This document shows positions 16,973-26,761 of a DNA stretch of 64,000 bases, in pieces (position 1 is the first letter of the stretch; each line of letters opens with the position of its first letter). The notes beneath the pieces are model-generated. The model was not told the origin of the DNA. It did not search any database and worked only from the letters and a program-made list of their open reading frames with translations. The stretch comes from Bacteroidota bacterium. Lineage in GTDB: Bacteria > Bacteroidota > Bacteroidia > Chitinophagales > Chitinophagaceae. The DNA lies in NCBI GenBank assembly GCA_947460595.1, contig CANHGS010000019.1:1-64000 (forward strand), in the 5' to 3' direction. A program made the position numbers and the translations under genes.

Positions 16973-17020
16973 TTTGGAATATTCAAAGCTATGCGTTTAT
17001 CTTTATTATGTCATACATAA
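16973..17020 (+). promoter_or_regulatory. nan operon promoter with overlapping GntR operator, site 2
   Basis: A Bacteroidota-type promoter is visible: TTTG at 16973-16976, then a 21 bp spacer and TATCTTTA at 16998-17005 (consensus TAnnTTTG, one mismatch). Site 2 spans 17003-17020 and reads TTATGTATGACATAATAA on the minus strand. It overlaps the -7 box and the expected transcription start. A bound regulator would block initiation. The next start codon used is 17044. Confidence 0.55.
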
Positions 17021-17043
17021 TACAAATTAAACAAACTGCTGTC

Positions 17044-20000
17044 ATGAGAATTCCTCAAAAATTCATTAAGTACACACTGGCTTTTTTAGCTATGTGTATC
17101 ATCAATTCACTACCTGCACAATCGCTTAAAATAGCTGGTAGTGTAGTTTCTGAAACAGATAATAGTCCTTTACAGGGGGTGTCGATTAGTGTAAAAGGGA
17201 AAAAAACCGGTGCTCAAACAAGCGCCTCTGGAACTTTTACCATTCAAGCTGCTAAAGGAGATATCCTTGTTTTTAGCTACACTGGTTATAACAGTGCTGA
17301 ACTTGCATTAAAGGACAATGAGAATTTGGTGATTAAAATGAAGCAGGATATTTCAAATCTTGGCGATGTTGTTGTTGTAGGATATGGAACCATTAAGCGT
17401 TCAAAACTTACTGCATCTGTTTCAAAATTGGATAAGAAGTTTCTGGAAACAGGGGTGAGATCAAATCCTGCCCAAGCTTTAGCTGGTACCATTCCGGGTT
17501 TACGTGTTTCAACGGGTAGCGGTAGGCCAGGTTCTTTGCCTTCTATCATTCTCAGAGGGGGTACCAATTTTGATGGTTCAGGAAGTCCATTGGTAATTAT
17601 GGATGGACAAATAAGAGGGTCTTTGGCCGATATTAATCCAGAGGAAATTGAAAGTATGGAAGTATTAAAAGATGCTTCTGCTACTGCCATTTATGGCGCA
17701 AGAGCTAGCAACGGTGTGATTTTGATTACTTCTAAAAGAGGAAAACAGGGGAATGCCAATGTAACATTAAAATTAAAAACAGGGAACAGTTATTTAAATG
17801 TGCCTTATAAATTTACAGATGCAGAAGGATACATTAATTGGGCAAGATTAGGTGCCGAACAAGCAATTCTTAATGGAACATTGGCTGCTTCAAATGTTGC
17901 AGGTGTTGGACCAAGAGGTACTGGTAATTTATACAAAGATGCTACTGGTACTATTTTAGATGGTAATTATGATTCAAGAGCCATTTGGAGTGTCATGAGA
18001 TTGGATAATGTTAATAATGTTTTATTAGGTCAGCCAGGATGGCGTCAAATGAAGGATCCCATTAAAACAAATGCTGCTGGTAACTATGATCCTGCTGGTA
18101 CTAATTATGATTTGATTTATAAAGATTTTAATTACGGTGATTATGGTTTGAATAAAACCGCCCAAATACAGGATTACAATGTAGGAATGAGTGGAGGAAA
18201 CGATAGAGGCAAATACTTTGCCAACCTTGGGTATTATAATGAAGGAGGTTTGTCACTGGCTACTTTTTATCAAAGAATCAATTTTTCTTTTAATGGAGAT
18301 TATAACATTAATAAATGGTTGAAATCAGAAAGTAGTATTCAATATGCTGTTGCAAAGTGGAGAGACGAATCATTACAAAATGGAGAGACAAATTATTGGG
18401 GAAGAATGTTATCTGCTCCTCCAACCATGCGTGGAACAAACGAAAACGGTGACTTGATCCTTGGAAGAGATGCTAGTGATGGTAATCCGGTAATCAACGT
18501 AGACAAGTATAAAAGAAACAACCAATCGGATAAGTTTATACTTAGTCAAGCGTTAAGAGCCGATTTGACAAAAGATCTTTATGTTAAAGTATCAGGCCTT
18601 TTAATGTATGATGAAAGTTTTAATGAGGCATTTAATCAAGATTTCCGCACGGGAATTATGAGTGTTTCAAATGTAAATACGGGTTGGAATAGAACAAGAA
18701 GTTCTTCTGCTTCTTTTGATAGAACAATTAGACAAACGTATAACGCCATCGCTAATTACAATAAGACCTTTTTAGATAAACATAATGTTGCCGCCATGGC
18801 AGGATTTGAATACTATGAAGCCTATAATAAAGGACTTGCTGCAAGTGGATCACTTGCCCCTACGCAGGATTTTGCAGATCTACAATTAACACAAAATAAT
18901 ATTGATCAACAAACTAGAAGTACTGATACTTATCATAGCAAAGAAAGAATCATGTCTGCATTCGGAAGGTTAAACTATGATTATGACGGAAAATACTTAG
19001 CCTCATTCACCATTAGAAGAGATGGTTATTCTAGGCTAATTGGAGATAATCAATATGGTACATTCCCAGCTTTTTCAGTTGGTTGGATGGCGCATAGAGA
19101 AGCTTTCATGGAATCTACCAAAGACTGGTTATCATTCTTGAAAATCAGGGCTAGCTGGGGTAAGAATGGTAATGTAGGCGGAATTGGCACTTATGAATTG
19201 CAAGGTGCATATGGTTCACAAACTGCTTATAATGGTGCCATTGGATTTCTTCAAACAGGTGTTGCTAATCCTAAGTTAAAATGGGAAAAAACAAATACCA
19301 TTGAGATTGGCGCTGATATGGGATTCTTTAATAATAGACTAACAGCATCAATTGCCTATTATAATAGAATTACGGATGATAAAATTGCCAATGTGTTATT
19401 GCCAACTTCATCAGGGGTTTCTAGTATCAGAACCAATAACGGTAGTATGAAGAATAGAGGTTTTGAATTAGAAGCTAATTATAAATTAGTTCAAAATAAA
19501 AGTTTTACTTGGCAGATTGGAGCAAATGCTGCTTGGAACAAAAATACCATTCTTAAACTACCTTATAATGGCGTAGAAAACAATAGACAAGGTGGTCAAC
19601 AAATCTATGACCCCAATACTAAGTCTGTTATTTGGGTGGGTGGATTACAAGAAGGTCAGGAATTTGGTGAAGTATTTGGCTTTGTAAGCGACGGAATCAT
19701 TAGAGACGCCAAAGATTTAAGTAATTATAATAAAATTGATTTAGCTGCTGGACAAGCTTGGTACGCAGCATCTGCTGGAAGAAGGGTAGCCAGTCAACAG
19801 TTGATGACGCAACGTGGATTAACATTTGCAGGTGGTTGGTTGCCAACTCAATTGGGCGATATGAAATGGAAAGACATTGATAATAATGACACCATTGACA
19901 CTAGAGATATGGTATCATTAGGCCGTCAAATTCCTCGTTGGACAGGTGGTTTTAATACATCATTCAATTATAAAGGATTTACATTATTTGCAAGGGTTGA

Positions 20001-20418
20001 CTTTGGTTTTGGTCATGTGCAACAAGATTTTATGCAGCTTTGGGCTTTGGCCAATGCGCAGGGTGAGTTTGCTCCTACTACTGATGTTAATGATACCTGG
20101 ACAGCTTCAAATCCAAATGCTAGACTACCAAGATATGTTTGGGCAGATCAATTGAATGCTAAGAATTATGATAGACCTAGTAGTATGTTCTGGGTAAACT
20201 CTAGTTATTTATCATTTAGAGAAGTATCATTGAGTTACACAGTACCCGCAGCCGTTTTGAAAAAAGTAAAAATGTCTGGCTTGACCTTTACATTGACTGG
20301 ACAAAATCTGGGATATATAACTAATAAGCAATTGAATTTACCAGAACGTACAGGTTCTCAAAACAGCGCATATATTATTCCAACACAAGTTGTATTTGGT
20401 GCAAACCTTACTTTCTAA
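17044..20418 (+). CDS. SusC-family TonB-dependent transporter of the sialic-acid locus
   Basis: A 1124-residue outer-membrane protein. The ATG at 17044 gives a proper signal peptide (MRIPQKFIKYTLAFLA ... LPAQ). The ATG at 17008 would start inside the operator, so it is rejected. A carboxypeptidase-like domain (IAGSVVSETDNSPLQGVSI), the SusC plug signature (IILRGGTNFDGSGSPLVIMDGQ; ESMEVLKDASATAIYGARASNGV) and a long beta-barrel ending ANLTF follow. It should import sialic acid or sialylated oligosaccharides across the outer membrane with the SusD protein 23 bp downstream. Role inferred from the nan genes that follow. Confidence 0.93.
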   Translation: MRIPQKFIKYTLAFLAMCIINSLPAQSLKIAGSVVSETDNSPLQGVSISVKGKKTGAQTSASGTFTIQAAKGDILVFSYTGYNSAELALKDNENLVIKMKQDISNLGDVVVVGYGTIKRSKLTASVSKLDKKFLETGVRSNPAQALAGTIPGLRVSTGSGRPGSLPSIILRGGTNFDGSGSPLVIMDGQIRGSLADINPEEIESMEVLKDASATAIYGARASNGVILITSKRGKQGNANVTLKLKTGNSYLNVPYKFTDAEGYINWARLGAEQAILNGTLAASNVAGVGPRGTGNLYKDATGTILDGNYDSRAIWSVMRLDNVNNVLLGQPGWRQMKDPIKTNAAGNYDPAGTNYDLIYKDFNYGDYGLNKTAQIQDYNVGMSGGNDRGKYFANLGYYNEGGLSLATFYQRINFSFNGDYNINKWLKSESSIQYAVAKWRDESLQNGETNYWGRMLSAPPTMRGTNENGDLILGRDASDGNPVINVDKYKRNNQSDKFILSQALRADLTKDLYVKVSGLLMYDESFNEAFNQDFRTGIMSVSNVNTGWNRTRSSSASFDRTIRQTYNAIANYNKTFLDKHNVAAMAGFEYYEAYNKGLAASGSLAPTQDFADLQLTQNNIDQQTRSTDTYHSKERIMSAFGRLNYDYDGKYLASFTIRRDGYSRLIGDNQYGTFPAFSVGWMAHREAFMESTKDWLSFLKIRASWGKNGNVGGIGTYELQGAYGSQTAYNGAIGFLQTGVANPKLKWEKTNTIEIGADMGFFNNRLTASIAYYNRITDDKIANVLLPTSSGVSSIRTNNGSMKNRGFELEANYKLVQNKSFTWQIGANAAWNKNTILKLPYNGVENNRQGGQQIYDPNTKSVIWVGGLQEGQEFGEVFGFVSDGIIRDAKDLSNYNKIDLAAGQAWYAASAGRRVASQQLMTQRGLTFAGGWLPTQLGDMKWKDIDNNDTIDTRDMVSLGRQIPRWTGGFNTSFNYKGFTLFARVDFGFGHVQQDFMQLWALANAQGEFAPTTDVNDTWTASNPNARLPRYVWADQLNAKNYDRPSSMFWVNSSYLSFREVSLSYTVPAAVLKKVKMSGLTFTLTGQNLGYITNKQLNLPERTGSQNSAYIIPTQVVFGANLTF

Positions 20419-20441
20419 TCAACTATTTAAAAAAGTAAAAA

Positions 20442-22013
20442 ATGAAGAACGTTAAATATATACTATTTGTGATGTTGATATTTCTAGCATCAACATCCTG
20501 CAAAAAAACTTTAGAACTTGCTCCGGAGGATTATTTTGGTGATGGAAACTTTTGGCAAAATGAATCACAGGTGACCAATTTTATGGTAGGGATGCATAAG
20601 CAATTCAGAGACAATCAATTTATGTTTCTGAGATTAGGTGAAATGCGTTCTGGAAATTATAGCAATATTGACAGACAAAATACCTCATTAAATGAATTGC
20701 CTATTATTGAGCAAAGAATTGATGAGAACTCATCGGGAGTTGGAAGTTGGGCTGGATTTTACAACCCAATCTTGCAAATTAATTTGTTTATTCAGAAGGT
20801 AGAAGCAAGTACATTTCTAAGCGATGCTAAAAAAACTTATTTATTGGGACAAGCATATGGCATGCGTGCATATTATTATTTTCATTTGCTTAGAACCTAT
20901 GGTGGTGTTCCTTTAAGATTAGAACCTGAGGTTTTGAATGGCAATACTGATCCAGTAGCACTACGGAAAAAAAGATCTACCGAAGCGGAAGTATTGGCGG
21001 CAATTAAAAACGATGTAAATAAGTCTATCACATTATTTGGCTCTGCAAGTGGAAGTACTGATAAAAGCCTCTGGTCTCCTAAAGCTAGTTTAATGTTGAA
21101 GGGCGATTTATACTTATGGTCTGCAAAAGTATATGCAAATACAGCGGATTTAACAGAAGCCAAAAATGCATTAAATGCAATTACAGGTAATGCGCTTCAG
21201 CCAAGTTTTGCAAATGCATTTGCCTTTGGGCAAAAAAATAACAATGAAATTATTTTTAGTATTCGTTATCTAGTGGGCGAATCAGAAATGGGAGGTGTTT
21301 CTCAATATTTGTATTCTACTTTTAATTTTGATAACCTCCATTATAAAGATTCGTTAGCTTCTGGTTCTTTGCTAGTAGATCCACTTTTGATTGCTGCTAC
21401 CAATTCACAACAGATTATTCAACGTTATGGTTACACATTTGCGCTTTTTCAATCTTATGCAGTAACTGATAAAAGAAGGGATGCCACTTTCTATGATTAT
21501 TATAGGGTTACAAAGAGTGGAACTCCACCATATGCTATCTCAATTAGAAATACAGCTATGGTTAAGTTTTTAGGAACTATCAGTGCTAACAAAAGATATT
21601 TTAGTGATGATTGGCCAGTTTACAGAGAAGCTGATAGATTGTTGATGTTAGCTGAGATTGCAAATGCTGAAGGTTCAAGTCCTGCTTCTTTTATCCAATT
21701 AATTAGAAATAGAGCTTTTGCCCCAGCAGCGGATCCAACTCCTTTTGTAAATGGTACAAAAGACGCAAATGAGTTAGCCATATTTGCAGAAAGAAATAAG
21801 GAATTTGTTTTTGAAGGTAAGTCATGGTATGATTTAAGGAGAATGAAATTTGGTTCTGATCCCTTGGTATATAAAGCAACTGGTAATCCTTATGGCGTGT
21901 TAGATAAAACTACACAGGGATATAAAATTCTATGGCCAATTGAGCCTGCTATTTGGACAAATGATCCTATGGTAGATCAAACACCGGGCTATCCAACCGC
22001 TAAGCCTAAATAG
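20442..22013 (+). CDS. SusD/RagB-family lipoprotein of the sialic-acid locus
   Basis: A 523-residue lipoprotein with lipobox ASTSC (lipidated Cys at about residue 20), followed by KKTLELAPEDYFGD. Helical TPR-like motifs (AYGMRAYYYFHLLRTYGGVPL) and the C-terminal SusD block (ERNKEFVFEGKSWYDLRRM; ILWPIEPAIW) are present. It pairs with the preceding SusC to capture ligand at the cell surface, probably sialoglycans. A strong hairpin follows at 22057-22084, so the SusCD part may be more abundant than the enzyme part of the transcript. Confidence 0.93.
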   Translation: MKNVKYILFVMLIFLASTSCKKTLELAPEDYFGDGNFWQNESQVTNFMVGMHKQFRDNQFMFLRLGEMRSGNYSNIDRQNTSLNELPIIEQRIDENSSGVGSWAGFYNPILQINLFIQKVEASTFLSDAKKTYLLGQAYGMRAYYYFHLLRTYGGVPLRLEPEVLNGNTDPVALRKKRSTEAEVLAAIKNDVNKSITLFGSASGSTDKSLWSPKASLMLKGDLYLWSAKVYANTADLTEAKNALNAITGNALQPSFANAFAFGQKNNNEIIFSIRYLVGESEMGGVSQYLYSTFNFDNLHYKDSLASGSLLVDPLLIAATNSQQIIQRYGYTFALFQSYAVTDKRRDATFYDYYRVTKSGTPPYAISIRNTAMVKFLGTISANKRYFSDDWPVYREADRLLMLAEIANAEGSSPASFIQLIRNRAFAPAADPTPFVNGTKDANELAIFAERNKEFVFEGKSWYDLRRMKFGSDPLVYKATGNPYGVLDKTTQGYKILWPIEPAIWTNDPMVDQTPGYPTAKPK

Positions 22014-22056
22014 GGGTGGTCTAAAATTTTGTTTTTTTCAATAGCTGATAGCAGAT

Positions 22057-22084
22057 CATCCGGGAGTACTTGTGCTCCTGGATG
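22057..22084 (+). terminator. Hairpin between SusD and NanA genes
   Basis: CATCCGGGAG and CTCCTGGATG form a 10 bp stem (one G-T pair) with an 8-base loop. GTTTAATCTTTATT follows. The T-run is weak, so this may be a partial terminator or an mRNA-stabilising processing hairpin rather than a full stop. That would be consistent with one nan transcript of uneven abundance. Confidence 0.5.
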
Positions 22085-22174
22085 GTTTAATCTTTATTAG
22101 AATTAGTATATTGTTGGTATTATGGAATATCCATGTTTCCTAATTCATAGCAATATATTATAAATTATAATTGT

Positions 22175-23116
22175 ATGATTAATTATCATTTAGAAGGCCT
22201 GATAGCTGCCCCCTTTACACCTTTTACAAATAATGGTTCACTAAATCTTTCTATAATACCAGCATACTATCAAATGCTTAAAGCCAATGCTGTTGTTGGG
22301 GCATTTATATGCGGGTCAACTGGGGAGGGGGTTTCTTTAACAATGGCTGAAAGAAAGGCAGTTGCAGAGGCCTGGGCTGATTGTACAAAATTTGACAACG
22401 AGTTTAAGGTAATGACTTTAATAGGAGGAACATGTATTGCAGATTGTAAAGAATTAGCCATACATGCTCAAGCAGTTGGGTTGGATGCTGTTTCTTTTAC
22501 CGCTCCTTTTTATTTTAAACCGGCCAATGCAGAAGTGTTGGCAGAATGTTGCGCAGAAATTGCTGCGGTAGTTCCAGATTTTCCTTTCTATTATTACCAT
22601 ATTCCAGTTTTAACTGGGGTAGAATGTTCTATGTTGCAACTACTGAAAGCGATTGACGGGAAAGTTCCAAACTTTGCTGGCATTAAGTATACACATGAAG
22701 ATTTTATGGATTTCTTTTCCTGTATGAATTTTAAGAATGGTCAATATGATATGCTTTGGGGTAGGGATGAAAACCTTTTGCCGGCTTTAGTATTAGGTAC
22801 TAAAGCAGCCATAGGTAGCACTTTCAATTATGCTGCCCCACTTTATTATCAAATAATTGAAGATTACAATATTGGTAAACATGAGTCTGCCCAATCATTA
22901 CAACAAAAGTCAATTGATATGATTAGACTGTTGGGTAAATACGGTGGAATTGCAACAGGGAAAGCATATATGAAATTGATTGGGTTAGACTGTGGAAATT
23001 TTAGACTGCCAGTGAAAAATATGAACAACAATCAATTTGATTCTTTTAAGCAAGAAGTTCAACAATTGAATTTCAGTGAGTTTTGTTCACAACTGCCTGT
23101 CACTGTAAATGGATAG
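22175..23116 (+). CDS. nanA: N-acetylneuraminate lyase (DHDPS/NAL family)
   Basis: A 313-residue cytoplasmic TIM-barrel aldolase that splits N-acetylneuraminate into N-acetylmannosamine and pyruvate. The carboxylate-binding GSTGEG is at residues 47-52, the catalytic tyrosine is in YYYHIP (Y141), and the Schiff-base lysine is K171 in AGIKYTHED. The GIKYT context is typical of neuraminate lyases rather than dihydrodipicolinate synthase. Its place among sialidase, mutarotase, epimerase and transporter genes supports the assignment. It lies 6 bp before the mutarotase gene in a tight operon. Confidence 0.9.
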   Translation: MINYHLEGLIAAPFTPFTNNGSLNLSIIPAYYQMLKANAVVGAFICGSTGEGVSLTMAERKAVAEAWADCTKFDNEFKVMTLIGGTCIADCKELAIHAQAVGLDAVSFTAPFYFKPANAEVLAECCAEIAAVVPDFPFYYYHIPVLTGVECSMLQLLKAIDGKVPNFAGIKYTHEDFMDFFSCMNFKNGQYDMLWGRDENLLPALVLGTKAAIGSTFNYAAPLYYQIIEDYNIGKHESAQSLQQKSIDMIRLLGKYGGIATGKAYMKLIGLDCGNFRLPVKNMNNNQFDSFKQEVQQLNFSEFCSQLPVTVNG

Positions 23117-23122
23117 TCTGGA

Positions 23123-24283
23123 ATGAATATTATAAAAAATATTTCCTTTTATATTTTGTCATTAATAGTGATACCTGGATTTGCGCAGCACCAAAAAAAA
23201 ATCTCTATGCAATGGAAGGTTGAATCAAATTTGCCTCCAGATAAAGGACAATTGGTTTCCAATGGTTTTGCTGGTCCATTATCAGGCATTCTACATAATT
23301 ATTTTTTTGTTGGTGGTGGTGCAAATTTTCCAGAATCAATGCCCTGGAATGGAGGTCTCAAAAAATATTATAGCCAACTAATGGTATATGCTATTAAGGG
23401 TGAAAAATTTGAATTATTAAATAAGAAATTTAATCTTCCCAATAATTTGGCTTATCCTGCTTCTTGTAATATAGGAACAGGTATTTTATTTGCTGGTGGG
23501 GAAAATGAAAATGGTCCTTCCAATTTAGTTTGGTTAATGAAATGGGATATTCAAACTGAAAACGTACAATTTAAAACATTACCTAGTTTGCCATTTCCTG
23601 TTAGCAATGCTTCCATGACAGTTGTTAGAAATAAGATTTATTTAGCAGGAGGTGAAACGGCTTCAAATACACTAGACCAATTTATTGTTTTGGATCTTGA
23701 TCAAATTGAACTAGGATGGAAGCAGTTAGCAAAAACTCCTATACCAATTTCTCATGGAGTGATGGATGTGCTATTTCAAAAGCCTCTAGGAGAGATTTTC
23801 ATAGCGGGTGGTAGGAAGAAAAATCAAAATGGAATTTCTGATTTTCATGCTACTATGTACGCCTATGACTTGGTAACTGATCAGTGGACTGTCAAACATT
23901 CTATGCCATATGAAATATCTGCGGGCACTGGAGGAGCTACTAAGCAAAATATGTTTGTAGTATTTGGAGGTGATAAAGGAACAATTTTTCATCAAGTAGA
24001 ACAATTGATTGTATCTATTAATGAAGAACAAGATCCAAAGATTAAATCAAATCTAATTGAGCAAAAAAATCAATTACAAGCTAATCATCCAGGATTTAGT
24101 AAGGAAGTACTTGTTTATGATGCCCTTAAAGATAGTTGGTATACAATTGGAAATATTCCCTTTGAAACACCAGTAACTACCACCGCTATTAAATGGGGGT
24201 ATTCCTTTATCATTCCCAGTGGGGAAGTTAAAGCTGGTGTAAGGTCTTCTACCATTCTTTCTGTTAAAATAATATCTAATTAA
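23123..24283 (+). CDS. nanM: Kelch-type N-acetylneuraminate mutarotase
   Basis: A 386-residue periplasmic protein with a signal peptide (to about residue 21, GFAQ). It has repeated kelch motifs: HNYFFVGGGANFPES, NKIYLAGGE, GEIFIAGGRKK and NMFVVFGGDKG, each a double-glycine blade edge. Together they form a six-bladed propeller of the cyclically permuted mutarotase type seen in Bacteroidota. It speeds alpha/beta conversion of released sialic acid before transport. The spacing (6 bp after nanA, 1 bp before the transporter) points to one transcript. The symbol follows function; the permuted version is only distantly similar to E. coli NanM. Confidence 0.82.
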   Translation: MNIIKNISFYILSLIVIPGFAQHQKKISMQWKVESNLPPDKGQLVSNGFAGPLSGILHNYFFVGGGANFPESMPWNGGLKKYYSQLMVYAIKGEKFELLNKKFNLPNNLAYPASCNIGTGILFAGGENENGPSNLVWLMKWDIQTENVQFKTLPSLPFPVSNASMTVVRNKIYLAGGETASNTLDQFIVLDLDQIELGWKQLAKTPIPISHGVMDVLFQKPLGEIFIAGGRKKNQNGISDFHATMYAYDLVTDQWTVKHSMPYEISAGTGGATKQNMFVVFGGDKGTIFHQVEQLIVSINEEQDPKIKSNLIEQKNQLQANHPGFSKEVLVYDALKDSWYTIGNIPFETPVTTTAIKWGYSFIIPSGEVKAGVRSSTILSVKIISN

Positions 24284-24284
24284 A

Positions 24285-25523
24285 ATGACCCATAGCAAAA
24301 GATATCCTTGGATTGTTGTAGGACTGCTATGGGTAGTAGCATTATTGAATTATATGGATAGGCAAATGTTATCAACCATGAAGCCTTCCATGATGATAGA
24401 TATAGCTGAACTTACTTCTGCAGCCAATTTTGGATATTTGATGGCTATCTTTTTATGGATTTATGGTTTTATGAGTCCTTTTTCTGGCATTATAGCAGAC
24501 AGATTTAATAGGAAATGGATTATAGTAGTGAGTTTATTTGTTTGGAGTGCAGTGACATTTTCAATGGGTTATGCCACATCATTTTCGCAATTGTATTGGT
24601 TGCGCGCTTTAATGGGCATCAGTGAAGCATTGTATATACCTGCTGCTCTTTCTTTGATTGCAGATTATCATACTACTAAAACAAGGTCTTTGGCAATTGG
24701 CATTCATATGACCGGTTTATATATGGGGCAAGCCCTAGGCGGATTTGGAGCAACCATTGCGCAACAATATTCCTGGCAACAAGCATTTCACAGTTTTGGC
24801 TTAGTTGGAATTGTTTATTCTTTAGTGCTTTTGTTATTTCTTCATGAAAAGAAAAATCTACTAGATCAAATTGAAAATGATCATAAAGAAATTAGTAAAC
24901 CATCTTTATTTAAGGGATTAAGTCTGCTTTTTACTAATATCTCTTTTTGGATCATACTTTTTTATTTTGCTGTTCCAAGTTTGCCCGGATGGGGTGTTAA
25001 AAATTGGTTGCCTACTTTATTTTCTCAAAATTTAGGAATAGGTATGGATAAAGCTGGGCCAATGTCTACCATTACTATTGCAGCTTCTTCTTTTTTTGGA
25101 GTAATTGTTGGAGGTATTTTGTCTGATAAGTGGGTGCAAGTAAATATAAAAGGTAGAATATATACTAGTGCAATAGGATTGGCATTAACCATACCGGCAT
25201 TGTTATTAATTGGATATGGCCATAGCTTATTTCATGTTGTAGGTGCAGCTTTTTGTTTTGGTTTTGGTTATGGCATGTTTGATGCTAACAATATGCCAAT
25301 TCTTTGTCAGTTTGTTTCTCCCAAATTTAGAGCTACTGCCTACGGTACCATGAATATGGTTGGAGTTTTTGCAGGTGCAATGATTACCAATATTTTAGGA
25401 AAATCTGTAGATAAGGGAAGTATGGGAAATGATTTTGCTATTTTATCTGGTATTGTATTGGTTGCGCTCCTTGTTCAACTAGTTTTTCTAAATCCCAAAG
25501 ACAGTTATTTGGTGGATGAATAA
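24285..25523 (+). CDS. nanT: MFS sialic-acid transporter
   Basis: A 412-residue inner-membrane protein with 12 predicted helices. The MFS signature between helices 2 and 3 is visible (GIIADRFNRKWIIV), as is the N-terminal LNYMDRQMLS motif of the anion:cation symporter/ExuT group. It starts one base after the mutarotase stop, so the two are probably translationally coupled. Uptake of free N-acetylneuraminate is inferred from context; hexuronate-type acids are the main alternative for this subgroup. Confidence 0.82.
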   Translation: MTHSKRYPWIVVGLLWVVALLNYMDRQMLSTMKPSMMIDIAELTSAANFGYLMAIFLWIYGFMSPFSGIIADRFNRKWIIVVSLFVWSAVTFSMGYATSFSQLYWLRALMGISEALYIPAALSLIADYHTTKTRSLAIGIHMTGLYMGQALGGFGATIAQQYSWQQAFHSFGLVGIVYSLVLLLFLHEKKNLLDQIENDHKEISKPSLFKGLSLLFTNISFWIILFYFAVPSLPGWGVKNWLPTLFSQNLGIGMDKAGPMSTITIAASSFFGVIVGGILSDKWVQVNIKGRIYTSAIGLALTIPALLLIGYGHSLFHVVGAAFCFGFGYGMFDANNMPILCQFVSPKFRATAYGTMNMVGVFAGAMITNILGKSVDKGSMGNDFAILSGIVLVALLVQLVFLNPKDSYLVDE

Positions 25524-25540
25524 TATTTCAAAATTAGGAT

Positions 25541-26749
25541 ATGAGTTACAGTGAAAAGGATTTAAAAGAACTTTTTGAATTTTACAAAACGCAGTTATTA
25601 ACCGATACGGTTCCTTTTTGGTTTCCAAGGTCATTTGATGAAATTCAAGGTGGATTTTTATTGATGAGAGACCAAGACGGCAGTTTAATAGACGATGACA
25701 AAGCTGTTTGGATTCAAGGTAGAGCTACCTGGTTGTTATCTACTTTATACAATACTATTGAACCCAAAGAGGAATGGTTGAAAGGTGCGAAACTTGGTTA
25801 TGACTTTTTGAACAAACATTGTTTTGACGAAGATGGACAAATGTTTTTTCATGTAACTAGGGAAGGGCATCCAATTAGAAAACGCAGGTATTTTTTTTCT
25901 GAAACATTTTATGTAATTGCAGCCGCTGCTTATTCAAAAGCAAGTGGAGACATGGAAGCTGCTGGAAAAGCAAGATTTATTTTTGGAAAATGTATTGATT
26001 ATGCCAACTCTACCATAAAGCTAGCGCCCAAGTTTACCAATACTAGACCATCTAAAGGAATTGGTGTGCCAATGATTATGATTAATACGGCACAACAATT
26101 AAGAGAAACTATTGGTGATGATCGTTGTGATGATTATATCAATCAATGGATACAGGAGATTAAGCAGGATTTTGTTAAAGACAATATCAAATGTGTTATG
26201 GAACAAGTAGATCCTGATGGTAATATCATTGATCATATTGATGGCCGCACTTTAAACCCAGGTCATGCCATTGAAGGAGCATGGTTTATCTTACACGAAG
26301 CGTTATATAGGAATAATGACCCAGATTTGATAGCATTAGGTTGTAGGATGATTGATTATATGTGGGAAAGAGGTTGGGATAAACAATATGGGGGGATTTT
26401 ATACTATAGAGACGTATATGATAAGCCAGTCCAGGAATATTGGCAAGACATGAAGTTTTGGTGGCCACATAATGAAGTGATTATCGCCACTTTGTTGGCC
26501 TATCTGATAACTGGGAATGAAAAATATGCCAAAATGCATCAATTGGTGCATGATTATTCTTACAAGCATTTTCATGATAAGGTAAATGGGGAATGGTTTG
26601 GTTATTTACATAGAGATGGATCTATTGCACAAACAGCAAAAGGAAATTTATTTAAGGGGCCATTTCATTTACCAAGACAGGAATGGTATTGTTTTCAAAT
26701 ACTCAAAAAGCATTTGTTTGAAAAAAACTTAGAAAAGATTGCTAGTTAA
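25541..26749 (+). CDS. nanE: AGE-family N-acetylmannosamine/N-acetylglucosamine 2-epimerase
   Basis: A 402-residue cytoplasmic (alpha/alpha)6-barrel enzyme of the AGE (renin-binding protein) family. It converts ManNAc to GlcNAc. Characteristic segments are QGGFLLMRDQDGS near residue 35, KAVWIQGRATWLLSTLYN with the substrate-site Arg, NPGHAIEGAWF with a catalytic-type His, and WPHNEVIIATL. Bacteroidota use this route (lyase, then AGE epimerase, then a hexosamine kinase) instead of the NanK/TIM-barrel NanE of Enterobacteria; no ManNAc kinase is present here. The gene name is by function, not homology to E. coli NanE. Confidence 0.85.
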   Translation: MSYSEKDLKELFEFYKTQLLTDTVPFWFPRSFDEIQGGFLLMRDQDGSLIDDDKAVWIQGRATWLLSTLYNTIEPKEEWLKGAKLGYDFLNKHCFDEDGQMFFHVTREGHPIRKRRYFFSETFYVIAAAAYSKASGDMEAAGKARFIFGKCIDYANSTIKLAPKFTNTRPSKGIGVPMIMINTAQQLRETIGDDRCDDYINQWIQEIKQDFVKDNIKCVMEQVDPDGNIIDHIDGRTLNPGHAIEGAWFILHEALYRNNDPDLIALGCRMIDYMWERGWDKQYGGILYYRDVYDKPVQEYWQDMKFWWPHNEVIIATLLAYLITGNEKYAKMHQLVHDYSYKHFHDKVNGEWFGYLHRDGSIAQTAKGNLFKGPFHLPRQEWYCFQILKKHLFEKNLEKIAS

Positions 26750-26761
26750 CCTTATTGATCA

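Noticed and set aside
17008..17043. Upstream ATG of the nan SusC gene
   Set aside because: It lies within the putative operator and transcription start, and the extension would disrupt the signal peptide; ATG at 17044 fits better.
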